DNA of 64,000 bases from Gallionellaceae bacterium (GTDB taxonomy: Bacteria; Pseudomonadota; Gammaproteobacteria; Burkholderiales; Gallionellaceae), in assembly GCA_030834965.1 (NCBI GenBank), contig JAUQWW010000058.1:62001-126000 (forward strand). Direction: 5' to 3'. The notes under the pieces were generated by a model, which saw only the letters and a list, made by a program, of their open reading frames with translations, was not told the DNA's origin and did not search any database. Position numbers and translations under genes: made by a program. Positions 1 to 7,945 of this stretch are shown in pieces. The number at the start of each line of letters is the position of its first letter. Positions within the stretch are counted from its first letter, which is position 1.

Positions 1-58
1 TTCCAATGAATTATTTGGGATCAAACGTCCTGGGAGTTTGAGGAAGGTAGTCGCAACA

Positions 59-610
59 TCACCTCTTCAGCTTCCCGGCAAAATGTTCGCGGAACTTCGC
101 CAGCTTCGGCCCCACCACGATCTGGCAATAGCCCTGTTCCGGATGACGTGCGAAGTAATGCTGGTGATAATCCTCGGCAGGATAAAAGGCCGGCGCAGCC
201 ACTACTTCGGTCACCAGTGGTGCAGGCCAGAGGCGCTGCCCATTTAATTCCGCGATCATCGCCAGCGCCTCTGCGCGCTGCTCGTCCGTGTGATAAAAAA
301 TTGCCGAACGGTATTGCGTGCCGACATCGTTGCCCTGGCAGTTCAGGGTGGTGGGGTTGTGGATGCTGAAGAACACCTCGAGCAGCTCGCGAAAGGAAAT
401 CTGCTGCGCATCAAAATGAATCTGCACCGCCTCGGCATGGCCGGTCTGCCCGCTGCACACCGCCTCGTAATCGGGGTCGGGCGCGATGCCGCCGATGTAG
501 CCGGAAACCACGCGCTCCACGCCGCGCAGCTGCTCAAACACCGCCTCCAGGCACCAGAAGCATCCGCCCGCCAGTGTCGCGACCTGAAGCTTGTGCGCAT
601 CAACTGTCAT
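59..610 (-). CDS. msrA: Peptide-methionine (S)-S-oxide reductase MsrA, cytoplasmic
   Basis: MsrA reduces the S-epimer of methionine sulfoxide in damaged proteins using thioredoxin-type reductant. The 183-residue protein has the family signature GCFWCLE near residue 15, with the first Cys as the catalytic nucleophile, then the conserved blocks GYIGG, GHAEAVQI, GTQYRSAIFY and AEDYHQHYF. There is no signal peptide, so it should act in the cytoplasm, unlike the exported MsrA at 59437-60066. The ATG start gives an N-terminus of usual length. Its first 11 bases overlap the end of the DUF2062 gene upstream on the same strand, so the two are probably co-transcribed. Identity is secure from sequence; the pairing with DUF2062 has no obvious functional meaning. 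Confidence 0.96.
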   Translation of the reverse strand: MTVDAHKLQVATLAGGCFWCLEAVFEQLRGVERVVSGYIGGIAPDPDYEAVCSGQTGHAEAVQIHFDAQQISFRELLEVFFSIHNPTTLNCQGNDVGTQYRSAIFYHTDEQRAEALAMIAELNGQRLWPAPLVTEVVAAPAFYPAEDYHQHYFARHPEQGYCQIVVGPKLAKFREHFAGKLKR

Positions 611-1172
611 TTAGCCCTCCGTTGTCTTTTTCCTTGCGCCGCGCCGCCCGTCTGCGCCATTCCCATACCACCATTGCGTACCACAGCATACGCGCAACAA
701 AATAACCCGCAATGGCGAGGATGATGGCCAACAGCGGCAGGCCGACCGCGAATGGCTTGCCCAGGGAGACAAGCCAATCCAGCATGACCGCAAACCAGTT
801 GTCCCAGCCTATATCCGGCAGGACAAACTGTCCGGGCGAAAGGACGTCGTGCTGGCCGGTGACAAACGCCCCGAGTTTATACGCAACCACATACAGCGGA
901 ATGATGGTGAACGGATTGGTGTACAGCGTGGAGAGCAGCGCCACCGGCAGATTGACGCGGAACAACACGGACAGGATCGCTGCGCCTATCATCTGAAATG
1001 GGCCGGGAATCAGGCCGCAGAACATGCCGACCGCAACCCCGCCCGCCACCGAGCGGCGATGCAGATGCCACAGGTTGTGATGATGCAGCCATGTGCCAAA
1101 AAGCCGCAGCCAGCGGTTCTGCTTGATGGATTCGTGGTCAGGCAAGAATTTCCTGAAATATTTTCTCGGCAC
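600..1172 (-). CDS. DUF2062 family integral membrane protein
   Basis: A 190-residue protein with a basic N-terminus (MPRKYFRKFLPDHESI) and a hydrophobic centre carrying the DUF2062 pattern: a Gly-rich stretch around FCGLIPGPFQMIGAA and a second around TLYTNPFTIIPLY. About three membrane segments are visible, and the C-terminus is Arg/Lys-rich (RRRAARRKEK). The start is GTG; it is chosen because the N-terminal sequence then matches the family's typical beginning. The gene ends 11 bases inside msrA. DUF2062 has no established biochemical function, and nothing in the sequence adds one. Confidence 0.85.
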   Translation of the reverse strand: MPRKYFRKFLPDHESIKQNRWLRLFGTWLHHHNLWHLHRRSVAGGVAVGMFCGLIPGPFQMIGAAILSVLFRVNLPVALLSTLYTNPFTIIPLYVVAYKLGAFVTGQHDVLSPGQFVLPDIGWDNWFAVMLDWLVSLGKPFAVGLPLLAIILAIAGYFVARMLWYAMVVWEWRRRAARRKEKDNGGLNDS

Positions 1173-1257
1173 GGTGCGGTGGTTTCCGGCAAAATCAGAA
1201 AGGATAGATTACCCGATTGCAACGAATATGCCAGCCACCCGTAGAAAGGTTGCATGA

Positions 1258-3918
1258 ATGACGCAGACATCGTCCGGCGAGACTGAACCGCAAGGCCTCA
1301 CACAAACCGAGGCACGGGCGCGGCTGCGTGAGGAAGGCCCCAACGAGTTGCCTGCCGCCGGACAACGCAACCTGCCCAGGATCATGCTGGAGGTGCTGCG
1401 CGAGCCGATGTTCCTGCTGCTTGTGGTTGCGGGCGCAATCTACCTGCTGCTGGGTGATGTCAACGATGCGCTGATGCTGCTGGGATTTGTATGCGTCGTG
1501 ATCGGCATCACCACCTATCAGGAATACAAGACGGAGCGGGTGCTGGAAGCCCTGCGCGACCTCACCAGCCCGCGCGCACTGGTGCTGCGCGATGGTGTCG
1601 AGCAACGCATTGCCGGACGCGACGTGGTGCGCGGCGACCTCGTGATTTTGGCGGAAGGCGACCGCGTGCCGGCGGATGCAGTGCTGATTTCCTGCAACGG
1701 CCTGGCTGCGGATGAATCCCTGCTCACCGGCGAATCGGTGGCGGTGCGCAAGATCGCCCGAACCGATGCAGTAGAGATTCAGCCGCCCGGCGGCGACGAC
1801 CTCCCCTTCGTATATTCCGGCACGCTGGTGGTGCAAGGGCATGGCACGGCGCGCGTGCTGGCGACCGGGTTACACAGTGAAATCGGCAAGATCGGCAAAT
1901 CCTTGCAGGCCCTGTCTGCCGAGACCACACCGTTACAGAAAGAAATCAGCAGATTGGTGCGCAACCTCGCCGTCATAGGCGTGCTGTTGTGCCTGGCACT
2001 GGTCGTGGTTTACGGCCTGACACGGGGCGACTGGTTGCGCGGCCTGCTGTCCGGCATCACGCTGGCCATGTCCATCCTGCCCGAAGAATATCCCCTGGTG
2101 CTGATCGTATTCATGGCGATGGGCGCGTGGCGCATTTCGCGCCATCAAGTGCTCACCCGCCGCGTGCATACCGTGGAAGCGCTGGGTTCCGCCACGGTGC
2201 TGTGCGTGGACAAGACCGGCACGCTCACGCAGAACCGCATGACGGTGCAGCAGTTGATCGCGATGAATCCCGCCAATACATTCCCTCCCCCTTGCAGGGG
2301 GAGGGCTGGGGAGGGGGTAGAAACTTTCCACTGTTCTACCCCCATCCTAACCTTCCCCCTGCAAGGGGGAAGGAATGGAGATGTTCCCAGTGAACTGACA
2401 GACGCCACCCACACCCAGCTGCCAGAGACATTCCACGAACTGGTCGAATTCGGCATTCTCGCCAGCGAGACCGACCCCTTCGATCCGATGGAAAAAGCCA
2501 TCCATGCACTCGGCACCCATTACCTGAGCGCCACCGAACACCTGCACTACGATTGGGTACTGGCACATGAATATTCCCTGTCGCCTGGCATGCTGGCACT
2601 GTCGCATGTGTGGCGCGCGCGCGACCGGGACGAATACGTTGTTGCTACCAAAGGCGCACCGGAGGCGGTAGCCGACCTGTGCCATCTGGATACCGCGCAG
2701 CTGGCGGCATTGAATGAACAGATCAATACACTCGCCGTACAGGGCATGCGCGTGCTCGGCGTGGCCCGCGCTAATTATTCCGGCAAGGAATGGCCTGACA
2801 TCCAGCATGATTTCGATTTCGAATTTCTCGGCCTGATCGGGCTGGCCGACCCGGTGCGTCCGACTGTCACAGCGGCGCTAAAGGAGTGTGCGACGGCCGG
2901 CATCCGCGTGGTGATGATTACCGGGGATTACCCCGTTACGGCCGCCGCGATTGCCCAACAGATCGGTCTGGATGCAGGTACTGGCGGAACCATCACTGGC
3001 CCGGAACTCAACCAGCTGGATGATGAGACGCTGCGCGAGCGCATACGCCACAGCAATATTTTTGCGCGCATGGTGCCGGATCAGAAACTGCGGCTGGTCA
3101 CCGCACTCAAGGCAAATGGCGAAGTGGTGGCGATGACCGGCGACGGCGTGAACGATGCTCCCGCACTGAAGGCCGCGCACATCGGTATCGCGATGGGGGG
3201 GCATGGCACCGACGTGGCGCGCGAAGCGGCTGCGCTGGTGCTGCTGGACGATGACTTCGCTTCCATCGTCCATGCAGTGCGCCTGGGGCGCGGCATCTTC
3301 GACAATCTGCGCAAGGCGATGGCTTTTATCCTCGCAGTGCATATCCCCATTGCCGGGCTGTCGCTGATCCCGCTGCTGCTGGGCTGGCCTCCTGTATTCG
3401 CCCCGGTGCATATCGTTTTTCTGGAAATGATCATCAACCCCGCCTGCTCGATTGCCTTCGAAGCGGAACCGGCAGAACGGCAGATCATGCGGCGCCCGCC
3501 GCGCAGCCCGCATGAACCCCTGTTCGGCAGGCACACCCTCACACTCAGCCTGCTGCAAGGTTTGCTGGTGCTGCTGGTCACGCTTGCAGTGCTGGGCTAT
3601 GCGCTGCAGCATGGCGCGGCGGATACAGAAGCGCGCGCGCTGACATTCGCCACGCTGGTCATCGGCAATCTTGGGCTGATCCTGGTCAACCGTTCCTGGC
3701 GGCACACAATTCTGGGCACGCTCGACAGGCGCAACCCCGCGCTGTGGTGGGTAGTGGGCGGCGCCTTCACCTTCCTGCTGCTGGCGCTGTATTTGCCTTT
3801 CCTGCGCGAGGTGTTCCACTTCGCGCCCATCACTCTCTGGCAACTCGCGCTGAGTCTTGCCGCCGGCCTGGGCAGCGTGCTGTGGTTCGAATTGTTCAAG
3901 CTGATGCGGCGGCGCTAG
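1258..3918 (+). CDS. Cation-transporting P-type ATPase
   Basis: An 886-residue P-type ATPase with an N-terminal cation ATPase domain, the phosphorylation motif DKTGTLT with Asp at residue 318, the hinge GDGVNDAPALK, and C-terminal membrane segments. The membrane-4 motif is PEEYP in place of the PEGLP of typical calcium pumps, which marks a distinct subgroup and leaves the ion undecided (calcium, magnesium or manganese are possible). There is no N-terminal metal-binding domain, so a CopA-type role is unlikely. A ribosome site AGAAAGG lies 9 bases before the ATG. Residues about 342-378, just after the phosphorylation loop, are encoded by a GC-rich palindromic element (2283-2373) and look foreign to the family; the downstream N-domain reading frame is intact. 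Confidence 0.92.
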   Translation: MTQTSSGETEPQGLTQTEARARLREEGPNELPAAGQRNLPRIMLEVLREPMFLLLVVAGAIYLLLGDVNDALMLLGFVCVVIGITTYQEYKTERVLEALRDLTSPRALVLRDGVEQRIAGRDVVRGDLVILAEGDRVPADAVLISCNGLAADESLLTGESVAVRKIARTDAVEIQPPGGDDLPFVYSGTLVVQGHGTARVLATGLHSEIGKIGKSLQALSAETTPLQKEISRLVRNLAVIGVLLCLALVVVYGLTRGDWLRGLLSGITLAMSILPEEYPLVLIVFMAMGAWRISRHQVLTRRVHTVEALGSATVLCVDKTGTLTQNRMTVQQLIAMNPANTFPPPCRGRAGEGVETFHCSTPILTFPLQGGRNGDVPSELTDATHTQLPETFHELVEFGILASETDPFDPMEKAIHALGTHYLSATEHLHYDWVLAHEYSLSPGMLALSHVWRARDRDEYVVATKGAPEAVADLCHLDTAQLAALNEQINTLAVQGMRVLGVARANYSGKEWPDIQHDFDFEFLGLIGLADPVRPTVTAALKECATAGIRVVMITGDYPVTAAAIAQQIGLDAGTGGTITGPELNQLDDETLRERIRHSNIFARMVPDQKLRLVTALKANGEVVAMTGDGVNDAPALKAAHIGIAMGGHGTDVAREAAALVLLDDDFASIVHAVRLGRGIFDNLRKAMAFILAVHIPIAGLSLIPLLLGWPPVFAPVHIVFLEMIINPACSIAFEAEPAERQIMRRPPRSPHEPLFGRHTLTLSLLQGLLVLLVTLAVLGYALQHGAADTEARALTFATLVIGNLGLILVNRSWRHTILGTLDRRNPALWWVVGGAFTFLLLALYLPFLREVFHFAPITLWQLALSLAAGLGSVLWFELFKLMRRR
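2283..2373. repeat. GC-rich palindromic element inside the P-type ATPase gene
   Basis: Three nested hairpins are visible: a near-perfect palindrome at 2283-2305 (CCCTCCCCCTTGCAGGGGGA and on), arms at about 2308-2325 and 2332-2348 pairing GGGGGTAGAA with TTCTACCCCC, and a second palindrome at 2351-2373. The element is open in the ATPase frame and encodes Pro/Gly/Arg-rich residues. It resembles the elements at 5081, 5834, 8592 and 35764 in design but not in exact sequence. Confidence 0.85.
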
Positions 3919-3948
3919 ATGATGAAGTTCCCGGCCGGGTCACACTGC

Positions 3949-3977
3949 TTGACATAAATCGCATCCGGGCATATTGT
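3949..3977 (+). promoter_or_regulatory. Sigma-70-type promoter of the toxin-antitoxin pair
   Basis: A perfect -35 TTGACA (3949-3954), 17 bases, then TATTGT (3972-3977) with 4 of 6 matches to the -10 consensus, 31 bases before the antitoxin ATG at 4009. The best-matching promoter in the window by eye. Confidence 0.7.
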
Positions 3978-3994
3978 ATCTACATGGATATACA
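3975..3994. promoter_or_regulatory. Operator-like palindrome overlapping the -10 region
   Basis: TGTATCTACATGGATATACA is symmetric at 16 of 20 positions (TGTAT...CATG...ATACA). It lies between the -10 box and the antitoxin start. AbrB/MazE-fold antitoxins commonly bind such palindromes to repress their own operon, so this is the likely binding site; that step is inference. Confidence 0.55.
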
Positions 3995-4008
3995 CCATGG
4001 AGGGTGTG

Positions 4009-4257
4009 ATGAAACTGCAAATAGCGAAATGGGGCAATAGCCTGGCCGTGCGACTCCCGGTTGAGTGCACGCGCGCTGCCGGCCTGAAAGAAGGAGACAC
4101 TGTCGAGGCCAGCATCACCACGGCTGGGGAAATCACCCTGGCGCCTGAGCGGGCATTCGACAAGGGTGCCTTTCTGACGCGCATCGCCAGGCTGCACGCT
4201 TCCATGCCGATGACCGAGCCGGTTGTGGAAACCATGCGGCAAGAGGCGCGCTACTGA
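4009..4257 (+). CDS. AbrB/MazE-fold antitoxin (VapB-like)
   Basis: An 82-residue protein beginning MKLQIAKWGNSLAVRLP, the typical swapped-hairpin AbrB/MazE DNA-binding domain, followed by a C-terminal segment expected to bind and block the toxin. The ATG at 4009 is preferred over the in-frame ATG at 3997 because GGAGGG (3999-4004) is then placed just upstream and because the family starts at this residue. Its stop overlaps the toxin ATG by one base (TGATG), giving translational coupling and the usual antitoxin-first order. Confidence 0.9.
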   Translation: MKLQIAKWGNSLAVRLPVECTRAAGLKEGDTVEASITTAGEITLAPERAFDKGAFLTRIARLHASMPMTEPVVETMRQEARY

Positions 4258-4679
4258 TGGTCTATGTTGATACCAGCGTGATCGTCGCGCTGCTGACCGT
4301 CGAGCCAAAAACGCAGAGCGTAACCGCCTGGTATGCGGAGCTGGGCGACACGCCAACCTGTTCCGACTGGCTGCTGACCGAGTTTTCCAGCGCCCTGTCG
4401 ATCAAGCTGCGCACCGGCCAAATCACTGAGGCCACCGCAAAGCGGGTGCGCAAGGAATTCGCGCTATTGACGGATGGCGGCTTGCGCATTGTTCCGGTCA
4501 GTCGCGCCGCATTCGCGCACGCGGCCGAAATGGTCAAGCTGCACGATCGCGGCTTGCGTGCCGGCGATGCACTGCATCTTGCTGTCGCTTTGGAATTGGG
4601 AGCAAGCCACATGGCTACGCTTGATGTGACGCTGGCAACGAACGCAAAGCGCAATGGAATGGAGCTGATCGAATTTTGA
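4257..4679 (+). CDS. vapC: PIN-domain toxin, VapC-like ribonuclease
   Basis: A 140-residue PIN-domain protein. The acidic residues of the metal-binding site are visible: Asp in YVDTSVIVALL near the N-terminus, Glu in LLTEFSSALS, Asp in RAGDALHLAVAL and a further Asp in TLDVTLA. VapC toxins cut RNA, often initiator or other tRNAs, until bound by their antitoxin. All key residues appear present, so the toxin should be active. It is coupled to the antitoxin by a one-base overlap and is followed by a hairpin terminator. The pair sits beside a restriction-modification gene, as often seen in variable regions. Confidence 0.9.
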   Translation: MVYVDTSVIVALLTVEPKTQSVTAWYAELGDTPTCSDWLLTEFSSALSIKLRTGQITEATAKRVRKEFALLTDGGLRIVPVSRAAFAHAAEMVKLHDRGLRAGDALHLAVALELGASHMATLDVTLATNAKRNGMELIEF

Positions 4680-4685
4680 GCCGCC

Positions 4686-4710
4686 AAAGGCGGCCACCGG
4701 TCGCCTTTTT
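4686..4710 (+). terminator. Rho-independent terminator after vapC
   Basis: AAAGGCG pairs with CGCCTTT across a 9-base loop and runs into T residues (4706-4710), seven bases after the vapC stop codon. Confidence 0.7.
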
Positions 4711-4742
4711 GTAAATCGTAGTGTTTCCCTGTTTCTCCTGCG

Positions 4743-7700
4743 TCACTGCGCTCGCGCCAGATTCAACGCCAGCAAGCGCCGCAAGATTTCCTCGTCCGGC
4801 ATCTCCGGTGTGTAGTCGTTCCAGCCGTAAGCCTGGGCGACGGCTGCATCCAGCGCCTTGTGGGCGTTGTCCAGCCACGCGGGGCGGGCGTTATAGAGAT
4901 TGGTCAGGGTGCGCTTTTTCAGGTCAGCCTCACGGCCTGCCTTGGCAACGGGGCGCAGCGGGTAGCCAGCTTTTTCTTCTTCGGGAGTACGCACCCAGTC
5001 CACCCACTCCGGCGGGTTGAGCCAGTTTTCGCGCAATTGGTTGAGCGCCTTTGCGGCCTGGGCGATAGCTTCACCATCCCTCTCCCCCAGCCCCTCTCCC
5101 GCTTGCGGGAGAGGGTGGCCGTCAGGCCGGGAGAGGGACACGGCATCCTTCGGTGCCAACCCTTCAGGAAATGGGAAAGTCTCGAAGGTGGTGGTCGGCG
5201 TATAACGCGGTCGGTCTTCCAAGCTCGTGCCCATGCGCAAAGCCCATAGTTCGTGAAAACGCGAATGCAGAATGCCAAATGTAGTGTCGTCGGAACGGGC
5301 AGTAACAATCAGCATTTTGTCCGGTAGCACACCGGCATCCAGCCAAATAAAAAAACGATGCTTGGAAACGTGCGGCGTAGCGATATAACGCGGCAAGCCT
5401 TTGAGGGCAGCACGCATGGCTGGCTGTGGATCGCCATGCCGCCACCAGTATTTAGCGCGAACTGGACGAGGGTTCTGTATTCGCTCTGGTTTGACGTGTT
5501 GTACAACGTACTCGAACGGTGCTTCATACAAGGCGGCATCGGCCTCCCTCATCGTGGCGCCGAAATCAATAATCCAGCCATCGCGTGGACGGCGTGCCAC
5601 ATCCAGCCCATTCCAAGAAGGCTTAATTACATCGCTATTCGGTCGGCCATTCGGATTCGGCAGTTTGAGCCATTGCCGCGCTAACTCGCCCTCAATGTCG
5701 AACGCGCCAATTTTTTGCGAGCCTTGAAAGCTCACCCCCGCATTCTCTTTCAGCGGCCTTGCTTGTGTCAGGTTCAATCCATTGCCGGCCGTCAAATCGG
5801 CGTGTATGGCTGCAACGGGCTGGCCGTCGAGATAAATCCCCCTCAGTCCCCCTTTTGCAAAGGGGGAAGACTCCTGCGCACCGTCTTTCATCTCCCCCTT
5901 TGCAAAAGGGGGGTTGGGGGGGATTTGGGTTTCACCGAAACACACCAGCGACACTCGCACCGCCGCGCCTTCGTTGACCCATTCCTCATCACTCCACGCA
6001 TTGAAAATTTTTGTGGTATCGCAAATACGCGCCAGCACTTGCTGATTTGCGCCGCCACGTATCGAGTTTGTAGCAACCAATCCGGCGCGCTGGCACTTGC
6101 CCGCCTCGATTTGTGCACGCGCCTTCTCGAACCAGTAGGTAACCAGGTCTGCGCCGCCGGGCACGCGGCCTTCGTAGCATCTGCGCAAGGCTTCGGCATA
6201 GTCATCTCCCAGTTCGCCGCGCATCTTGGAACCGCCTAGAAAAGGCGGGTTGCCGACGATGGCATCAACGGTCGGCCATTCCGCTTCAAACACAGGGTCT
6301 TCCACATAGCCGGGAAGGCTTGCCCATTCGGCCGCGCTCACATCCTTTGGCCTGCGTGGAGCAAACTTTCCGTGGTCCAGTATCGCATCACCGCATTCAA
6401 TATGATCGAGCGGTTTTAGGATCGGATTTTTCGACGGGCTCATGCCGTGGCGCAGCATCCATTGCAGTTCACCTATCCACACCGTGACGCGTGCAAGCTC
6501 CGCCGCGTAGGAGTTGATCTCGATGCCCATCACGTTGTGCGGGCCGGTGTGAAATCCGGCAAAGCCCAGCGGCAATCCAAGCATTTCGGCTTCCAGCGCG
6601 GCGCGATGCTCGATGTCTTTCAGCGCGTGCAGGGCAAGGTACAAAAAGTTACCGGAACCGCAGGCGGGATCGAGTACACGAAAATCCGTCAGGCGTTGCA
6701 TGAAACCTTGATACGCAGCCTGCGCCCCTTCAATGCCTTTTTTGGAACCCTTGCCGCCTGCCGCGTAGCTCGCCATGCCTTGCGCAATCTGTGCCTTGGC
6801 CGTCTCCCATTCGGCATTGAGCGGCTCGATGATCACGGGCCTGACGATACGCATGATGGATTCGGGGTCGGTGTAATGCGCGCCCAGCTGGCTGCGTTTG
6901 GACGGATCGAGGCCGCGCTCGAACAGCGTGCCGAAAATAGAGGGCTCCACCTCCGTCCAGTCCAGCCGCGCCACGGTAATCAGCGCGGCGATGTCGTCGC
7001 TTTGCAGCGGCAGGGTGGCGTCGCTGTCGAACAGGCCGCCGTTGAACCAGTCGATGATCTCGGCACCGAAGTCGCCGCCCTTGCTCATCGAAGCGAACAG
7101 TTGCTTGAGCTGGCGGTCGATGCGTGCGGGGTCTTTCGCGCCGTTTTCCAGTACGCGGGTGACCAGGCCAGCGGGCAACAATCCGGCATCTTCGGCGAAG
7201 AAGCTGAACAGCAGCTTGTCGAGGAAATGCGCCACAGATTGCGGGGCATGGCCGCGGTCGCGCAGGGTGTTGGCAAGCGAGGCGAAGAGCGATGCGGCTT
7301 GTTCAGTAAGGGCGCGTGTGGTGCGCGCAGGACGCAAGCGCTCCGGCTCGAAGAACAGCGCGCGCAGCTTGGCGAGATTTTCCGGTGTGCCGATTTCTTC
7401 CAGCGCAATGGTGTGCGTGTCGGAAACGGTGTTGGTGAAGTTGGTGTGAATTTCGATCAGGTCGGCGCGCGCCACTACCAGCAGCGGCGGATTTTCCAGC
7501 GCCAGCGCGTAGCGTTGCACCTGCTCCAGTGCCTTGTGCAGATCGCCGCTCTGGCCTTTGTATTCCACCGCAAAGAATCCGCGCTTCCACACGTCTGCCC
7601 AGCCGTTGCCGCCGCCGGTCTTGGTGGCACCTTTTTCAAAGCAGAATGTGTCGCCCATGGTGTCCTGCGCGGCAGGAGTGGGATGACCAAGCAGCGCGCA

Positions 7701-7784
7701 CAGGTCGTTGAAGTGTTGCTGATAGAAGGCGCGTTCGGCAAGCTGGCAGCCTTGCCACTTGATGATGAACTGTTGCGGGGTCAT
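4743..7784 (-). CDS. MmeI-like single-chain restriction-modification enzyme (type IIG/IIL)
   Basis: A 1013-residue fusion of nuclease, DNA methyltransferase and specificity regions. The N-terminus holds a PD-(D/E)xK-type nuclease core with Asp64, Glu74 and Lys76 (ADVWKRGFFAVEYKGQ). A helical region leads to methylase motif I DPACGSGNFL (about residues 370-379) and motif IV NPPF (about 511), typical of adenine-N6 methylases; the C-terminal third should recognise DNA. This order matches MmeI-type enzymes, which cut at a distance and protect by one-strand methylation. No separate S or R subunit gene is nearby. Two palindromic elements lie inside the gene, adding about 35 residues near 616-651 and about 20 near 880-902, close to the specificity region. 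The frame is intact; whether activity survives cannot be judged from sequence. Confidence 0.87.
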   Translation of the reverse strand: MTPQQFIIKWQGCQLAERAFYQQHFNDLCALLGHPTPAAQDTMGDTFCFEKGATKTGGGNGWADVWKRGFFAVEYKGQSGDLHKALEQVQRYALALENPPLLVVARADLIEIHTNFTNTVSDTHTIALEEIGTPENLAKLRALFFEPERLRPARTTRALTEQAASLFASLANTLRDRGHAPQSVAHFLDKLLFSFFAEDAGLLPAGLVTRVLENGAKDPARIDRQLKQLFASMSKGGDFGAEIIDWFNGGLFDSDATLPLQSDDIAALITVARLDWTEVEPSIFGTLFERGLDPSKRSQLGAHYTDPESIMRIVRPVIIEPLNAEWETAKAQIAQGMASYAAGGKGSKKGIEGAQAAYQGFMQRLTDFRVLDPACGSGNFLYLALHALKDIEHRAALEAEMLGLPLGFAGFHTGPHNVMGIEINSYAAELARVTVWIGELQWMLRHGMSPSKNPILKPLDHIECGDAILDHGKFAPRRPKDVSAAEWASLPGYVEDPVFEAEWPTVDAIVGNPPFLGGSKMRGELGDDYAEALRRCYEGRVPGGADLVTYWFEKARAQIEAGKCQRAGLVATNSIRGGANQQVLARICDTTKIFNAWSDEEWVNEGAAVRVSLVCFGETQIPPNPPFAKGEMKDGAQESSPFAKGGLRGIYLDGQPVAAIHADLTAGNGLNLTQARPLKENAGVSFQGSQKIGAFDIEGELARQWLKLPNPNGRPNSDVIKPSWNGLDVARRPRDGWIIDFGATMREADAALYEAPFEYVVQHVKPERIQNPRPVRAKYWWRHGDPQPAMRAALKGLPRYIATPHVSKHRFFIWLDAGVLPDKMLIVTARSDDTTFGILHSRFHELWALRMGTSLEDRPRYTPTTTFETFPFPEGLAPKDAVSLSRPDGHPLPQAGEGLGERDGEAIAQAAKALNQLRENWLNPPEWVDWVRTPEEEKAGYPLRPVAKAGREADLKKRTLTNLYNARPAWLDNAHKALDAAVAQAYGWNDYTPEMPDEEILRRLLALNLARAQ
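5081..5137. repeat. GC-rich palindromic element (CTCTCCC type) in the MmeI-like gene
   Basis: Plus-strand core is CTCTCCCCCAGCCCCTCTCC then CGCTTGCGGGAGAGGG, a palindrome centred on GCTTGC, followed by a second GGGAGAGGG arm. Nearly the same core occurs in ComEC (8592) and YejF (35764). It is translated from the minus strand here as a Gly/Pro/Glu-rich insert (HPLPQAGEGLGER). Confidence 0.87.
5834..5936. repeat. Palindromic element (CCCCCTTTTGCAAAGGGGG type) in the MmeI-like gene
   Basis: Two hairpins, CCCCCTTTTGCAAAGGGGG at about 5848-5866 and CCCCCTTTGCAAAAGGGGGG at about 5893-5912, are bounded by inverted ends AAATCC (5834) and GGATTT (5931). It is read through in the methylase frame and yields two related peptides, NPPFAKGE and SSPFAKGGLRG. 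Different in sequence from the CTCTCCC type. Confidence 0.85.
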
Positions 7785-7945
7785 GCGGCGGCTCCCTGAT
7801 TGGACTGGCGCATTATAGCGATGCGCGTGCAGACAAAGCCATCTGCTTGCAAACCAGCGTCAACTCGCCCACTTCAGCCACGCAAGGGTCAAATTCACCC
7901 ACATCCGGGTTAACGCCACGCTGATTCGGCGTTACTCTATGCCCC

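Noticed and set aside
2878-3843. 321-codon open frame opposite the P-type ATPase
   Set aside because: Antisense to catalytic motifs of the ATPase; no domain.
6447-7799. 450-codon open frame on the plus strand opposite the MmeI-like gene
   Set aside because: It is a shadow of a strongly conserved methylase gene in a high-GC region and has no recognisable domain.
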